From Kluyveromyces lactis (Eukaryota; Ascomycota; Saccharomycetes; Saccharomycetales; Saccharomycetaceae): a stretch of 64,000 nt of DNA. Location of the stretch: contig NC_006040.1 of the NCBI RefSeq assembly GCF_000002515.2, forward strand, positions 310,001 to 374,000. Reading direction: 5' to 3'. Below are positions 1 to 10,198 of this stretch, piece after piece. Numbering within the stretch: the first letter of the stretch is position 1; every line of letters starts with the position of its first letter. The notes below the pieces were generated by a model that was not told the DNA's origin, did not search any database, and worked only from the letters and a program-made list of their open reading frames with translations. A program made the position numbers and the translations under genes.

Positions 1-193
1 GTGAGTATCTGGCAGCAGCTTTTGAAGGTGATGATGGATTACTATCAACTGCTGGAAAACCTTGAAAACGACTGGCATCATCATCGTATGAAACAGCACT
101 GTAACTATACTGACTAGCTCTCATAGCAGCCCGTTGTGGAGAACGTATCACTGGAGGCTCTTCATCCTCTGCCATGAATGGATTCCTTGTCAT
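1..193 (-). CDS. CHS2: Chitin synthase 2, N-terminal 64 codons (partial)
   Basis: The window edge cuts this gene, so only the first 64 codons are present, reading leftward from the ATG at 193. The product begins MTRNPFMAEDEEPP and continues to FQGFPAV and SKAAARYS. S. cerevisiae Chs2 also begins MTRNPF and carries FQGLPASPSRAALRYS, so the call rests on these two blocks. Chs2 is the plasma-membrane enzyme that makes the primary septum from UDP-GlcNAc at cytokinesis. The visible tail is the disordered cytoplasmic N terminus. It contains Ser-Pro sites (RSPQR, SSPSK) of the kind Cdk1 phosphorylates in the S. cerevisiae protein to hold it in the ER. No catalytic residues lie in the window. Confidence 0.82.
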   Translation of the reverse strand, partial: MTRNPFMAEDEEPPVIRSPQRAAMRASQYSYSAVSYDDDASRFQGFPAVDSNPSSPSKAAARYS

Positions 194-698
194 ATTGGAA
201 AGGCAAAGGGCAACTTCTAGAGAGTGTATCTGCCGAATAAGGCTAAGATAAGGGATTGGATAATGTGATTAACTGGGTGTGTTCACAACAATAAAAATAT
301 TGACAGCTTCTGAGAACTTGTAAGAGAAAGAAGTATTAACTGCTCATTAAAATATTATTTTCTAAGCTCAAGAAATACGGTATTTCTATTCGAGGAAGAT
401 TCTATTCTTGGGTTGAAACGATGCATAAGGACTGTATTGATTTCAATGTTTTTACAATTCCTAATTGGGAAGATATGTAAACAAAAGGGCAATGAGGTAA
501 GATCTCCAGCTTAGTATACTAGAATATAGTCCCAAACACATCATGGCGTTGCAATAGCGGTAACTGTCATTGGGAATCTACAAACCGCTGTTGTGTATGT
601 ACAGGTAATTCTAACAAAACGAATCTATCAAGGTGATACCCAAAGTGCGGATAATTCATAATATATAGGTCTATAAATATAACAATTCAACAAAATAG
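194..698. other. Intergenic, CHS2 promoter side
   Basis: About 500 bases between the CHS2 start and the tRNA-Gly. It should hold the CHS2 promoter and the 5' flank of the tRNA. I see no gene and no clear binding-site cluster. Confidence 0.6.
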
Positions 699-809
699 GA
701 CACTATAGTCTAGTGGTTTAGGATACTCCCCTTCCATTAATAGCGTAACTACCAGAAATGGTAAGTGCCAGGCGAGGGAGTGACACGGGTTCGAATCCCG
801 TTAGTGTCA
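699..809 (+). tRNA. tRNA-Gly (anticodon TCC) with a 38-nt intron
   Basis: The acceptor strands GACACTA (699-705) and TAGTGTC (802-808) pair perfectly, with discriminator A at 809. The D arm contains AGTGGTTTAGGAT and the T arm is ACGGG-TTCGAAT-CCCGT. The anticodon stem CTCCC (726-730) pairs with GGGAG (776-780). This places T33 at 732 and the anticodon TCC at 733-735. An intron lies at the usual place after position 37 (737-774). A run of T at 812-817 and ten T at 821-830 makes a strong Pol III terminator. The S. cerevisiae tRNA-Gly(UCC) I remember has no intron, so the intron is worth checking. The isotype rests on the folding alone. Confidence 0.85.
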
Positions 810-1189
810 TATTTTTTAAGTTTTTTTTTTACCTTTTTCCCTCTTCCTTTATCAAGAACAGGAACAACCAAAAAAAGTTGTCACATGATTTCCGTATATA
901 GCGACAGCTGAAATTTTTTTCGTCATTTTTTCGAGCGCCTGTTCCTCATCTAATTGAAGAAAAAGTTGAAGATGAAGTTTTCCTGCTACAGTCAAGTTTC
1001 AAAAGAGCCTTTCATCAAGAGAAATAGAAGGGAGGTTTGAATTTTAGTCGATCGTCTGAAACTAATTTTAATTGCACTATTATCTTATCTGGAAGTTTTA
1101 AGACATTCTACTTCATCTGTTTGTCAATTTCTCTTAGTGTATCTCAAACAAACCAGGTAAAAAGAATTAATTAGTATAACACTAGTAAC
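810..1189. other. Intergenic, OLA1 promoter
   Basis: Begins with the Pol III T-tract terminator of the tRNA-Gly at 812-830 and then serves as the OLA1 5' flank. Nothing else is recognisable. Confidence 0.6.
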
Positions 1190-2371
1190 ATGCCACCAAA
1201 GAAGCAAGTAGAGGAAAAGAAGGTTCTATTAGGCCGTCCAGGTAATAACTTGAAGGCAGGTATCGTTGGTTTAGCTAACGTTGGTAAATCTACTTTTTTC
1301 CAAGCCATTACTAGATGTCCATTGGGTAACCCAGCTAACTACCCATTCGCAACCATTGATCCAGAAGAAGCTAGAGTCATTGTTCCATCTCCAAGATTCG
1401 ATACTCTAAGTGAAATTTACAAGCCAGCTTCCAAAGTTCCAGCTCATTTGACTGTTTACGATATTGCTGGTTTGACTAAGGGTGCTTCTGCTGGTGAAGG
1501 TCTAGGTAATGCCTTTTTGTCCCATATCAGATCTGTCGATTCCATCTACCAAGTGGTCCGTTGTTTCGATGATGCTGAAATTATTCATATTGAAGGTGAT
1601 GTTGATCCAGTTCGTGATTTGGATATCATCAACACTGAATTGAGATTGAAGGATATTGAATTCTCTGAAAAGCACTTGGAAAGTATTGAAAAAATTACCA
1701 GAAGAGGTGGTCAATCTTTGGAAGTTAAACAAAAGAAGGAAGAAGCCGAATTGGTTACTAAGATCATTGAACTTTTGAAATCCGGTCAAAGAGTCGCTAA
1801 TCAATCTTGGTCTACTAAGGAGGTCGAAATTATCAACTCTATGTTCTTGTTGACAGCAAAACCTTCTATTTATTTGATTAACTTATCCGAAAGAGATTAT
1901 ATCAGAAAGAAGAACAAGCATTTGTTGAAGATTAAGGAATGGGTTGACAAATACTCCCCAGGTGATTTGATCATTCCATTCTCTGTCTGTCTAGAAGAAA
2001 AATTATCCCATATGACAGAAGAAGAAGCTGAAGAAGAACTAAAGAACCTAGGCGTTCAATCTGCTCTACCAAAGATCGTTACCACCATGAGAGAAAAGTT
2101 GGATTTGATCTCCTTCTTCACTTGTGGTCCAGATGAAGTTAGAGAATGGACTATTAGAAGAGGAACTAAAGCTCCCCAAGCTGCAGGTGTCATTCACAAT
2201 GATTTAATGAACACTTTCATCTTAGCTCAAGTTATGAAATACGAAGATGTGGTCGAATACAAAGATGACAATGCCATTAAGGCCGCAGGTAAATTGCAAC
2301 AGAAGGGTAAGGAATACGTTGTTGAAGACGGTGATATCATCTACTTCAGAGCCGGTGCCGGTAAGAATTGA
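1190..2371 (+). CDS. OLA1: Obg-like ATPase 1 (YchF family)
   Basis: A 393-residue protein of the YchF/Ola1 P-loop family, close to the full length of S. cerevisiae Ola1 (YBR025C). The P-loop GLANVGKST lies at residues 27-35, followed by the switch segment DIAGLTKGA near residue 92. The G4 position reads NLSE rather than NKxD, the hallmark that makes this family prefer ATP over GTP. A coiled-coil insertion occupies roughly residues 145-205. The C-terminal TGS domain (about 300-390) contains FFTCGPDEVREWT and ends in ADGD-like VEDGDIIYFRAGAG. It is a cytosolic ribosome-associated ATPase linked to stress and the integrated stress response. Codon use is strongly biased towards preferred yeast codons, as expected for an abundant protein. 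It is convergent with the SCO gene, as in S. cerevisiae. Confidence 0.96.
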   Translation: MPPKKQVEEKKVLLGRPGNNLKAGIVGLANVGKSTFFQAITRCPLGNPANYPFATIDPEEARVIVPSPRFDTLSEIYKPASKVPAHLTVYDIAGLTKGASAGEGLGNAFLSHIRSVDSIYQVVRCFDDAEIIHIEGDVDPVRDLDIINTELRLKDIEFSEKHLESIEKITRRGGQSLEVKQKKEEAELVTKIIELLKSGQRVANQSWSTKEVEIINSMFLLTAKPSIYLINLSERDYIRKKNKHLLKIKEWVDKYSPGDLIIPFSVCLEEKLSHMTEEEAEEELKNLGVQSALPKIVTTMREKLDLISFFTCGPDEVREWTIRRGTKAPQAAGVIHNDLMNTFILAQVMKYEDVVEYKDDNAIKAAGKLQQKGKEYVVEDGDIIYFRAGAGKN

Positions 2372-2660
2372 GAGAACATCACAATTATAGGACCCGTCAT
2401 ATTACAAGGGTTGACATTGCTTGCATATTGCTCACGAACAATGAGGCCCCCACTTCTCTTTTTTAGTTGTTAATTTCAGTCCATAATTCTCATATATAAA
2501 TTTCATGCCTCATCGTTATATGGCTAACGTAACGTCCGTAATTCAAGAATGAAAATACCCTACTGAAAACGTATATTTGATGTGTTAATGTTAAATACTG
2601 AGCTTACATGAAGTTGCGAAACACGCTTTATTTATTTACAAGAAAGCAAGATAAATGTGT

Positions 2661-3599
2661 TTAAAACAAGAAGGAATACCATTTGTCCTTTCTCTTTTCA
2701 CGTTCTTCCTTTGGAACATAAGCAGATACATGTTCGACGATTTTTTCAACACCAGTCTGTTCGTCATAGTTTCTACCTAGGGCATCAATGAATTGACCTT
2801 CTGGGTCCATCAAGTAGAAGAAAATGGAATGATCAACTAAATAATCCTGGCCAGGTTTGACGTTTGGTGGAGTAGAGAAATAGACTCTGTATTTTTTGCA
2901 AGCATTCTTCACGGCATCATAGTCACCAGTTAAACCGATAATGTCAGGGTGGAACTCGCTTAGGTATTCTTTCAAGACTTCTGGTGGATCTCTAGCCGGG
3001 TCACAAGTAATGAAAACAGGTTGCAAATTGATGTCACGCTTCTTTAACTCAGTTAACCATGCTCCTAACTTATCTAACTCATCTGGACAAATATCTGGAC
3101 AATGACTGAAACCAAAATAGATGATAGAGAACTTGCCTAGCAAGTCTTTCTCTGTAAATGGATTCCCATTAAAATCAATCAAACTAAAGGGACCTCCGAC
3201 CAATGGCCTACCGTAACCTCTGTTAGCTTCCGCCTCCTTCTCGGTCTCTAATCTTTGCTTCTCATTTTTAAAGAAATAGTACACCCCGCCTCCGATAAGA
3301 ATGAACAAAGCTGCTGCTTTCCAGGTAGTAAATTCGATGGTAGAACCTGTATCAACTTTTTGGGTATGAGTTTCAGCACCGCCAATGGGTATCCTACTTA
3401 ATGGCTTCTTCTTAGGTTTTGGACTACCTACTGCAGGGGCAGGGTCATATTTCTTAATCTCTTGTAACTTGGTTGCAGATACGGATAACGATCTGTAATG
3501 ATTCATAAAATGGGCCAAGGTAGTTTTCCTTAGCACTGGTCTCATTGCTTCTTTAGAAGCAAAAGTAATACTAGGGACGCGAACAATGCTGCGTAACAT
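2661..3599 (-). CDS. SCO1: Mitochondrial copper chaperone Sco1/Sco2
   Basis: A 312-residue SCO/SenC protein. An N-terminal mitochondrial presequence rich in Arg and Ser is followed by one membrane span (about residues 94-110, AAALFILIGGGVYYFF) and a thioredoxin-fold domain facing the intermembrane space. The copper ligands are visible: CPDIC (CxxxC, about residues 165-169) and the distal His in LVDHSIFFYL. Sco proteins deliver copper to the CuA site of Cox2 during cytochrome oxidase assembly. S. cerevisiae has two copies, SCO1 and SCO2. Position next to OLA1 matches SCO2, and nearness to CHS2 matches SCO1, so this could be the single pre-duplication gene. The symbol is therefore provisional at paralog level. 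Confidence 0.93.
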   Translation of the reverse strand: MLRSIVRVPSITFASKEAMRPVLRKTTLAHFMNHYRSLSVSATKLQEIKKYDPAPAVGSPKPKKKPLSRIPIGGAETHTQKVDTGSTIEFTTWKAAALFILIGGGVYYFFKNEKQRLETEKEAEANRGYGRPLVGGPFSLIDFNGNPFTEKDLLGKFSIIYFGFSHCPDICPDELDKLGAWLTELKKRDINLQPVFITCDPARDPPEVLKEYLSEFHPDIIGLTGDYDAVKNACKKYRVYFSTPPNVKPGQDYLVDHSIFFYLMDPEGQFIDALGRNYDEQTGVEKIVEHVSAYVPKEEREKRKDKWYSFLF

Positions 3600-4242
3600 T
3601 ACAATTTATAGTTGATACTGTATTAGCAATCCTTGTTATTGTTAAACCGTTTATTCCCGATGTGAGTAACCAAAATGCTGCGTTTTGTTGGTATCACATC
3701 ATTTATGAAAGTTATAAGTGCAATCATATGGCTACATTTTTTGTATAAAATGCTCTTGAAATTTTAAATATTTCAATGCAGCTTTGGAGCTGAAGAGATA
3801 CTGGTAAGAAAAAAAAAAACCTATTCTACACACGATATTCTATATATGATTCCATATCAAATTGAATATATTCGATGATCTAGTTTGGATTAGATCAGGA
3901 CTCTGTGAAGCCTCGTGAAAGACATAATGGCAGTTTAAACGTTATCATTAATACATATATCTATATATATTACCGGGTTTTAGACTATTTAAGTTTCAGG
4001 GGGGTTGGTTTCTCAGTAATGATTTCAACCCATTAAAAATTACGTTGTTTATAGTCCACTTTCCAATTAAATCCTAATTCCTGATGGATATCTTTGAATT
4101 CGTAAAAGTTAGGTAAATGTTTGATTTCTAGTGTACAGTATATTAAGAAGGAATTCTCAAATAGAAGGAGAAAAAGAATGTTTAGTCCGATGTAAGTTCG
4201 CATAGAAGATTATACAGACAAAAAGGCCGCTGCAATGTCGCT
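3600..4242. other. Intergenic, SCO promoter and SIT4 3' flank
   Basis: Holds the 5' flank of the SCO gene and the 3' flank of SIT4, with AT-rich TATA-like runs near 3955-3970. No gene is seen. Confidence 0.6.
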
Positions 4243-5172
4243 CTATAAGAAATATCCACCTCTTTGGTTATTATTGTTTGTTTCTTGGATGTAATCGTCA
4301 GGTACAGCGGAAAAAATTTTGAATGTTGGATCTAAATCATCTTCGACTTTCATGACACTCGCCACATTACCACATCGATAACAATAATTAGGTGCAGACC
4401 ATACCGTTACAACATCCTTCTCCGGAAAATGGTATTTGAATCCTTCCATAACTAGCTGGTGAGCTCTTGCGATTAGGCTTAGGCCATTCACATGATTAAA
4501 TTCTCGTGAGACTTTGCTACCGAACAACCATCCGGCACCACGAGGTGAGACTTGCCATGCTTCCACGTTGTCGGGGTCACTCCATAACAAATCGGAGAAG
4601 CCACCTTCATGAGGAACTTCTTGGGCTCTCGATAGAACTCTGATCTGATCAAGCATTCTAATCTCGGGAGACAAACCACCATGCACACATAAAATTTTCC
4701 CGTCAATAATAGCTGCCAAAGTTAAGAAATCAAACACTTGACAACAATACTTCCAAACCGTTGTGGAACCATACTTATTTAAACATTCCTCATAAAACCC
4801 ATAAACTTGTGTAATTTGCCTCGACTCATGATTTCCTCTAACCAAAGTAATTCTGGAAGGATATTTCACTTTCAAACACATAAGAAGTGTGAACGTCTCC
4901 AAACTGTAATAACCACGATCTACATAGTCACCAAGAAAAATATAGTTTACTTGATCAGGAAACCCACCAGCAGTTCTGAATAGTTCTAAAAGGTCATGAA
5001 ATTGTCCGTGAATATCACCACAAACAGTCACCGGCGATTGAACCGGCTGAATATTCGATTCTTCCATTAAGAGTTCCTTCATCATCTCGCATAGCTGTTT
5101 CATCTCAGACTCCGTCAAAGCCTGACATTTCTTGATCTTCTCAAGCCACAAATCTGGCCCATTATCTGACAT
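4243..5172 (-). CDS. SIT4: PP2A-like serine/threonine phosphatase Sit4
   Basis: A 309-residue PPP-family catalytic subunit. All metal-binding motifs are present: GDIHG (residues 52-56), GDYVDRG, GNHE, and later histidines in VHGG and ARAHQ. The sequence is nearly identical to S. cerevisiae Sit4 (YDL047W), including [13 protein letters not shown]-like residues, the central [18 protein letters not shown] segment and the C-terminal YFL that is methylated in PP2A-like enzymes. Pph3 and Pph21/22 were considered, but the [11 protein letters not shown] and [18 protein letters not shown] segments fit Sit4. With the Sap proteins it acts in G1 progression, TOR signalling and tRNA wobble modification (Elongator). 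The start is the only ATG that matches the family. Confidence 0.96.
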   Translation of the reverse strand: MSDNGPDLWLEKIKKCQALTESEMKQLCEMMKELLMEESNIQPVQSPVTVCGDIHGQFHDLLELFRTAGGFPDQVNYIFLGDYVDRGYYSLETFTLLMCLKVKYPSRITLVRGNHESRQITQVYGFYEECLNKYGSTTVWKYCCQVFDFLTLAAIIDGKILCVHGGLSPEIRMLDQIRVLSRAQEVPHEGGFSDLLWSDPDNVEAWQVSPRGAGWLFGSKVSREFNHVNGLSLIARAHQLVMEGFKYHFPEKDVVTVWSAPNYCYRCGNVASVMKVEDDLDPTFKIFSAVPDDYIQETNNNNQRGGYFL

Positions 5173-5845
5173 TGTGATATTTTAGCACTCCGGAGACAAA
5201 ACGCTCTATAGATAGATGAACTTATGCAATGGCAAATTAACCTTTACAAGGGAAGATAAAGTTCAAAGGTCAATAAAAAAAATAATAATTATAATAAAAC
5301 CCAGTCCTTACCTGTGAAAAAATTGGGATAAATTCCTTCTGAATTTCTTGTAAAGTGATTATGATTAGCGTTCTTGTAAATAAAAACCACAACAAGCTTA
5401 AAACCTGTGTTTGGAAGTATTTCTTGCACCTTTTCTTTTCAACAAGAAACACTCACTCACTATAGGAAAATTCAATAGCTCAAACAAAGAACAGCCCTAT
5501 ATCACTACTCTTTGTTGATGGCTAAAAGCTTGTTAACAAAGTAGTTAGCTATAAGGATGTTTCCTTCTCTCTTTGTTTTCTGTTGTAATCATCAGTCCTT
5601 TTACAAAAATAATGGAAACTTCAACAAAATTTCAACTTCTCTTCAATTTCTTACTTTTTTTTGCAGAATGTGACCTGGAAGACAAACAGATATATGTGAG
5701 AGCATTCTTATATCTATATAGACATGTCTGTAAAAATTGAGTCTTCCAAAAGTGTTTCACGACTGGGTATGATAGTGGGACCCGAATCAGGTTAGGAGGG
5801 GCTGTGTCATCTATTTTTACATACTATATGTATATTATCTATCAT
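5173..5845. other. Intergenic, SIT4 promoter and THP1 3' flank
   Basis: A 670-base stretch with an A-rich run at about 5275-5300. It should hold the SIT4 promoter. No coding or RNA gene is visible. Confidence 0.6.
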
Positions 5846-7207
5846 TTACTTATCGAGCCAGGAATCTTCCTGGTTCAACGAAAATCTAGAGACGATCTTT
5901 TCATTGATATTAGGGAAGATTACTGAGATATCGTTAGTCTTCATCGTAACGCACACTTGCAGGCTTGGAAACACATTTCCCTTCCACAATTGTTGAATTG
6001 AAAGTGTGACAAGGATATTTTCAAGTGATTCTGCGGTGTAATTGTCTTTATATATCGATGGCATTTCAGGTGGATATAAACCGATGGATTTTGCTAGAAT
6101 TGGTCTTATCACAGAGTATGGTAGTTTATTTGAATTGCGCGGTATACAGTAGTATAGGAAAATAGATCGCAAAAGGGATCTGAACGTTATAATGGGTAGC
6201 TTTTCCAATAGAACAATCAACAATTTAGATGATTTCAGCCACGATTCGTTCTCGTAAAGCCAGAAGTTTACTCTGTTCAAGTTTCCGTTTTTAACGGCAA
6301 TCACAAGAGCTGTGTATTTCTGTGCTAGGATAGGGTCCCATTGAGATAACTTGTTGAAATCTGGCAACTTGCTGATAATGATACCACATGGAACTAAAAA
6401 CTTCAACAATCTTCTCCTGTTGTTCTGTTTCGCAATAGAGTCGGGTAATGTGGCTAGGAGTTCGTAACATTGGTTCAACTGATGGAAAGCATTAACCATT
6501 CTATGGTTTAATAGGTAATATCTCCCCAAGTAATACCTATACTGGATTCTCTCTGTCAACGGGTATTGGTTGAACGAATAGATATTAGACTTTGGTTTCA
6601 AATTCTTGAAGATGTTAGCGCACGAAGATGGGGAGTTAATCTTGAAATAAATCATGTTCAATTTGTTTGAAATATAAAGCAAGACCTTCTGTTTCCCTGA
6701 CAAATGATCAAATTCGACCTTATCATCATCGACCCTGGCTTTAATGCTATTGAACAATTTGGAAATGATGGAAGCAATATGGGTCAGAAACTGATGCTGT
6801 CTTGTACCAATGATCTTATGGTTAGCATCCAATCTAATAGCCATTGGAATGACCAATTCTGTTGTAGCTGTAAACAGTGGTACCAAAGAATCAATAGGGT
6901 ACATTGTTGTCTCGTTTGTGAGACATGTATTCAAATCCTGGTAATATTGGAACACAGAGAAGGACGATTCCCATAATGAATATGGATTCAGTTCTTTACA
7001 GTACCCAAGAAATGAACTTACCAAATTATTAAACCTGGTCCATCTGTTCTCATAAAGAGAATGTGAATTTATCAGGGTCTCAAGGTCAATGCTGTCATTG
7101 GATCTCAAAAACTGTTGCAATTCAAGAATTAATTGTCCATTTCTTTCGATGTTTATATCCAATACACTAAAATCACCTGCCTTTAGAGCCCCAAAGAAAT
7201 GGTCCAT
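5846..7207 (-). CDS. THP1: TREX-2 complex subunit Thp1
   Basis: From the first ATG at 7207 this gives 453 residues (a longer open frame to 7234 starts at GTG and was rejected). S. cerevisiae Thp1 (YOL072W) has 455. The shared blocks I recognise are RHQFLTHIASIISKLFNSIK, the segment YRYYLGRYYLLNHRMVNAF and LLIVLLEKLPIITFRSL. The C-terminal third is the PCI/winged-helix region, ending with NILVTLSIQQL and FPSLQVCV. Thp1 pairs with Sac3 and Sem1 at the nuclear pore basket and couples SAGA-dependent transcription to mRNA export. It is transcribed away from YNK1, with which it shares a 646-base promoter. Confidence 0.93.
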   Translation of the reverse strand: MDHFFGALKAGDFSVLDINIERNGQLILELQQFLRSNDSIDLETLINSHSLYENRWTRFNNLVSSFLGYCKELNPYSLWESSFSVFQYYQDLNTCLTNETTMYPIDSLVPLFTATTELVIPMAIRLDANHKIIGTRQHQFLTHIASIISKLFNSIKARVDDDKVEFDHLSGKQKVLLYISNKLNMIYFKINSPSSCANIFKNLKPKSNIYSFNQYPLTERIQYRYYLGRYYLLNHRMVNAFHQLNQCYELLATLPDSIAKQNNRRRLLKFLVPCGIIISKLPDFNKLSQWDPILAQKYTALVIAVKNGNLNRVNFWLYENESWLKSSKLLIVLLEKLPIITFRSLLRSIFLYYCIPRNSNKLPYSVIRPILAKSIGLYPPEMPSIYKDNYTAESLENILVTLSIQQLWKGNVFPSLQVCVTMKTNDISVIFPNINEKIVSRFSLNQEDSWLDK

Positions 7208-7853
7208 AACCAAAAACCACAAAGGAAAATCCACTGGCGCTTTTCAATTCAAAGTTTGTCCTATAAAGGTGATCTGAGTCAAATGTCAACCAGAAGTTTT
7301 TCTGATTTGTCTGATTCTAACCTTAATATTAGATGAGCCAGGTACAATGTTTCAAGAGACCATGATTTCCGTTTGTTGATTTTTCTTGTCACGTGATCGA
7401 TAAAGTCACTTGAAGACTTGCCTCGACATATATCCATAAACACTCTTTGGGGTTTACATACAGTGTTTCGCCTAATCCCAACCTCCGAATGCGCTTGCTA
7501 ACGATATGGACACCTTTCTGCTATTGTGTATGATGAACCATACTTTTACAGCTTCCTCAGTAAGAAGCCCCAAACATCAACTAATCAAAGTCACGTGCCG
7601 GAAAAATTTTCTCTCATTTTCGATTTTCCCCGGCATTTCTTCGTCTGCACCAATCTCATCGAGCATGAATCGGATCCTCATTCGTTGGCTCTCTCGAGAA
7701 ATATTTCAATTTCGTTGATTTCAATTTGCAGTAACTTTCTTCTTTCCATGCACTTTATTTCAACTTCTGGGGTTAGCGATTGCTTATGTTCCATTGATTC
7801 TTAGTTCATAGCAGGATCGTACACAGAATCACGTATTAACTAACTCGAGAAAA
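7208..7853. promoter_or_regulatory. Divergent THP1/YNK1 promoter with two CACGTG boxes
   Basis: The region between the divergent THP1 and YNK1 genes contains two E-boxes of the Cbf1/Pho4 type: TGTCACGTGATC with its core at 7390-7395, and AGTCACGTGCC with its core at 7592-7597. Binding is inferred from the motif only. A frame of about 90 codons at 7526-7804 has no similarity I can recognise and was not called. Confidence 0.5.
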
Positions 7854-8312
7854 ATGTCTAACACTGAAAGAACTTTCATTGCTATCAAGCCAGATGGTGT
7901 TCAAAGAGGTTTGATCTCTAAGATCTTAGCTCGTTTTGAAGACAGAGGTTACAAATTGGTTGGTATTAAGTTGGTTACTCCAACCGAAGCTTTGTTGAAG
8001 GAGCACTACGCTGACTTGGTTTCCAAGCCATTCTTCCCATCTCTATTGTCTTACATGACTTCTGGTCCAGTTTTAGCTACTGTCTGGGAAGGTAAGGATG
8101 TTGTTAAGCAAGGTCGTGCTATCTTGGGTGCTACCAACCCATTGCAATCTGCTCCAGGTACCATCAGAGGTGACTTTGCCATTGAAGTTGGTAGAAATGT
8201 CTGTCACGGTTCTGACTCTGTTGAATCTGCTGAAAAGGAAATCGGCTTGTGGTTCAAGAAGGAAGAACTTATTGACTACAAGTTGAACCAATTGTCTTGG
8301 ATCTACGAATAA
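7854..8312 (+). CDS. YNK1: Nucleoside diphosphate kinase
   Basis: A 152-residue NDP kinase, full length for the family. It carries KPDGVQRG near the N terminus and the active-site signature [15 protein letters not shown], whose His (about residue 118) is the phospho-acceptor. The C terminus SWIYE is typical of the hexameric eukaryotic enzyme. It exchanges the terminal phosphate between nucleoside tri- and diphosphates in the cytosol. Codon use is strongly biased, consistent with high expression. S. cerevisiae YKL067W is the counterpart. Confidence 0.97.
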   Translation: MSNTERTFIAIKPDGVQRGLISKILARFEDRGYKLVGIKLVTPTEALLKEHYADLVSKPFFPSLLSYMTSGPVLATVWEGKDVVKQGRAILGATNPLQSAPGTIRGDFAIEVGRNVCHGSDSVESAEKEIGLWFKKEELIDYKLNQLSWIYE

Positions 8313-8724
8313 ATGTAACGTTGACAAATTGTTCACTTTATCAATACATATTCTTTCCCACAATTATTCCATATTTAAAGATGTCTTTTCTTATATGATG
8401 TGTATCTGTGTGTCGGTATTTATTACTATGTAGATATATCTCAAATACACACATTTTGAAATCCATTAAGCTTTATACTGCGATGTTGTATTCATATTTG
8501 TAACCCCGACTTGCGTTGGGTATATTCACGTTTCTACCAGCTTACTGATACGATTACGGTTCAATTTGCATTTATGTTTGTCATAGTATTATTTTACTTA
8601 ATTGCACTAAAAAATTTCAGTTAGCACATCTGTTCTTCATCACAAATGCATCCCTAACGAAAACATGAGCTGTTATCACAATACCTCAGACAAGATCCTT
8701 CAGTAAAACTGCGTTCTTTCACGA
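8313..8724. other. Intergenic, YNK1 3' flank and UPF3 promoter
   Basis: About 410 AT-rich bases between two genes on the same strand. Nothing specific is seen. Confidence 0.6.
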
Positions 8725-9957
8725 ATGCTCTCTAAGAAAAGAAATAGAAGGAGGTACCGGAAGAGGAGTGCTGACTCTTCCCGTGAATTCAAATTATGTA
8801 TTCGATCTTTACCACCAAATTTAACAGAAGAGCAATTCATCAGCACTTTACAAGAGAACAACATCGATGTGCATTCATTTCAAAAATCATTCTACTACGT
8901 GCAAGGTCATTACTCCAGCAAGGTGTTCAAGAAACAGACTTTGTCTAGGGCATATATCCAATTGGACTCCTTCGAAACCATTCAATCGTTGTCAAAAACA
9001 ATAAGAACATGCAGATTCATAGATGATTTGGATAACTCGATGATTCCAGATTTACAAATCTCGCCGTTCGTTAAGAAGTGGGTCAGTCCCAACGAGGTTA
9101 ATCCTATTCAAGGCACGATTCAAAAGGACCATGTCTTTCAAACCTTTGTCAAATCATGGAAATTGATTAATGAAGATGAAACCAACTCATTACAGTTCAA
9201 GAATTTAAGTGTTATTGCACCTTTAAGAAAGGAATTAGAACGTGAAGAAAAAATGGAAGAAGAGTTAAACGGACGTAAGCAAAGAGCACTAATAGAATTG
9301 GCTGGTGATCCAACAAGCGAAGAAAAGAAGAAGAGGATCAAAAAGATTAAGAAAAAGTTAAGACTATTAGAGAAGAAGAGGAAGCTGAAACGTGCTAAGG
9401 CAAAGAACAAGGATAATCCGGACGAGAAAGATGTTTCTAAGGATAAATCAGAAGTTGAGAAGCCCAAAAAGTCTAAATCCAAACACAAATCCAAATCCAA
9501 ATCTAAACCTAAATCGAAATCTGAACCGAAATCATCGAAATTTGACACTGCGACAACTGAGAAGAGTGCGGTAACATCCGAAGAAAAGCCAAAGAAGAAG
9601 ATTTTGTTGAAACCAAAGAAAGATGATGTTCCCAAACCAGAGATGCCTGCAGATTCGGAGGTAACGAAGAGAGCAAGACGTAAAAAATCAAAGAAACATA
9701 AAGACAAAGACAAGGATGTAAAGAAGGATTTAACAAGCAAAGAAACAAAGGAAACTCCCTCTAAAGTTACTCCTAAGGTAAAAATAAAGTCTAAATCTGC
9801 CAATGTGGAGGAAATGAAATCGGAGAAGCGTAAGCAGGAAAACACTAAGCCAGAAAAAAATCCATCAAGTGAATCAGATAAGAAAGCTAAATCAAAGAGA
9901 AAAAGTAGAAAAGGAAGGCAGTCTGATGGACCTAAACACAAAGACAAACCAACTTAA
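8725..9957 (+). CDS. UPF3: Nonsense-mediated decay factor Upf3
   Basis: A 410-residue protein. Residues about 20-170 form the Smg4/UPF3 RNP-type domain, recognisable from IRSLPPNLTEEQF, FYYVQGHYSSKVFK, CRFIDD and IPDLQISPFVKKWV, which line up with S. cerevisiae Upf3 (YGR072W). The rest is low-complexity and very rich in Lys, Ser and Glu, with short KSKSKP-type repeats at about residues 250-275, providing nuclear localisation and coiled-coil potential. Upf3 bridges Upf2 to the surveillance complex that degrades mRNAs with early stop codons. It starts the conserved UPF3-SMD1-PRP38-MRPL25 block. The long open frame on the opposite strand (9138-9947) is only the mirror of the lysine-rich codons. 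Confidence 0.92.
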   Translation: MLSKKRNRRRYRKRSADSSREFKLCIRSLPPNLTEEQFISTLQENNIDVHSFQKSFYYVQGHYSSKVFKKQTLSRAYIQLDSFETIQSLSKTIRTCRFIDDLDNSMIPDLQISPFVKKWVSPNEVNPIQGTIQKDHVFQTFVKSWKLINEDETNSLQFKNLSVIAPLRKELEREEKMEEELNGRKQRALIELAGDPTSEEKKKRIKKIKKKLRLLEKKRKLKRAKAKNKDNPDEKDVSKDKSEVEKPKKSKSKHKSKSKSKPKSKSEPKSSKFDTATTEKSAVTSEEKPKKKILLKPKKDDVPKPEMPADSEVTKRARRKKSKKHKDKDKDVKKDLTSKETKETPSKVTPKVKIKSKSANVEEMKSEKRKQENTKPEKNPSSESDKKAKSKRKSRKGRQSDGPKHKDKPT

Positions 9958-10198
9958 TATGCAGACATCGCACCAATGGATGGCATCTCGATATTTTGGC
10001 TTAGTTCTCTTTTACGTGCCCTTTCATTTATTCAAATGTGCAGAATATTATTTCTGATCTCTGACACTTGATATTTAAAGGGAGTGTGACAGGACTTTTT
10101 AATATTAGCAGCTTTGTGGACTAACAACAAATTCATTTTGCAAACTCAACTAAGGATTATTACACACGCATATCACTCGCCATAATTTTCATCGATCG

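Noticed and set aside
9138-9947. A 269-codon open frame antisense to UPF3
   Set aside because: It is the mirror of lysine/serine-rich codons (AAG, TCN) and yields only Leu, Phe and Ser-rich sequence without a domain. UPF3 on the other strand explains the region.
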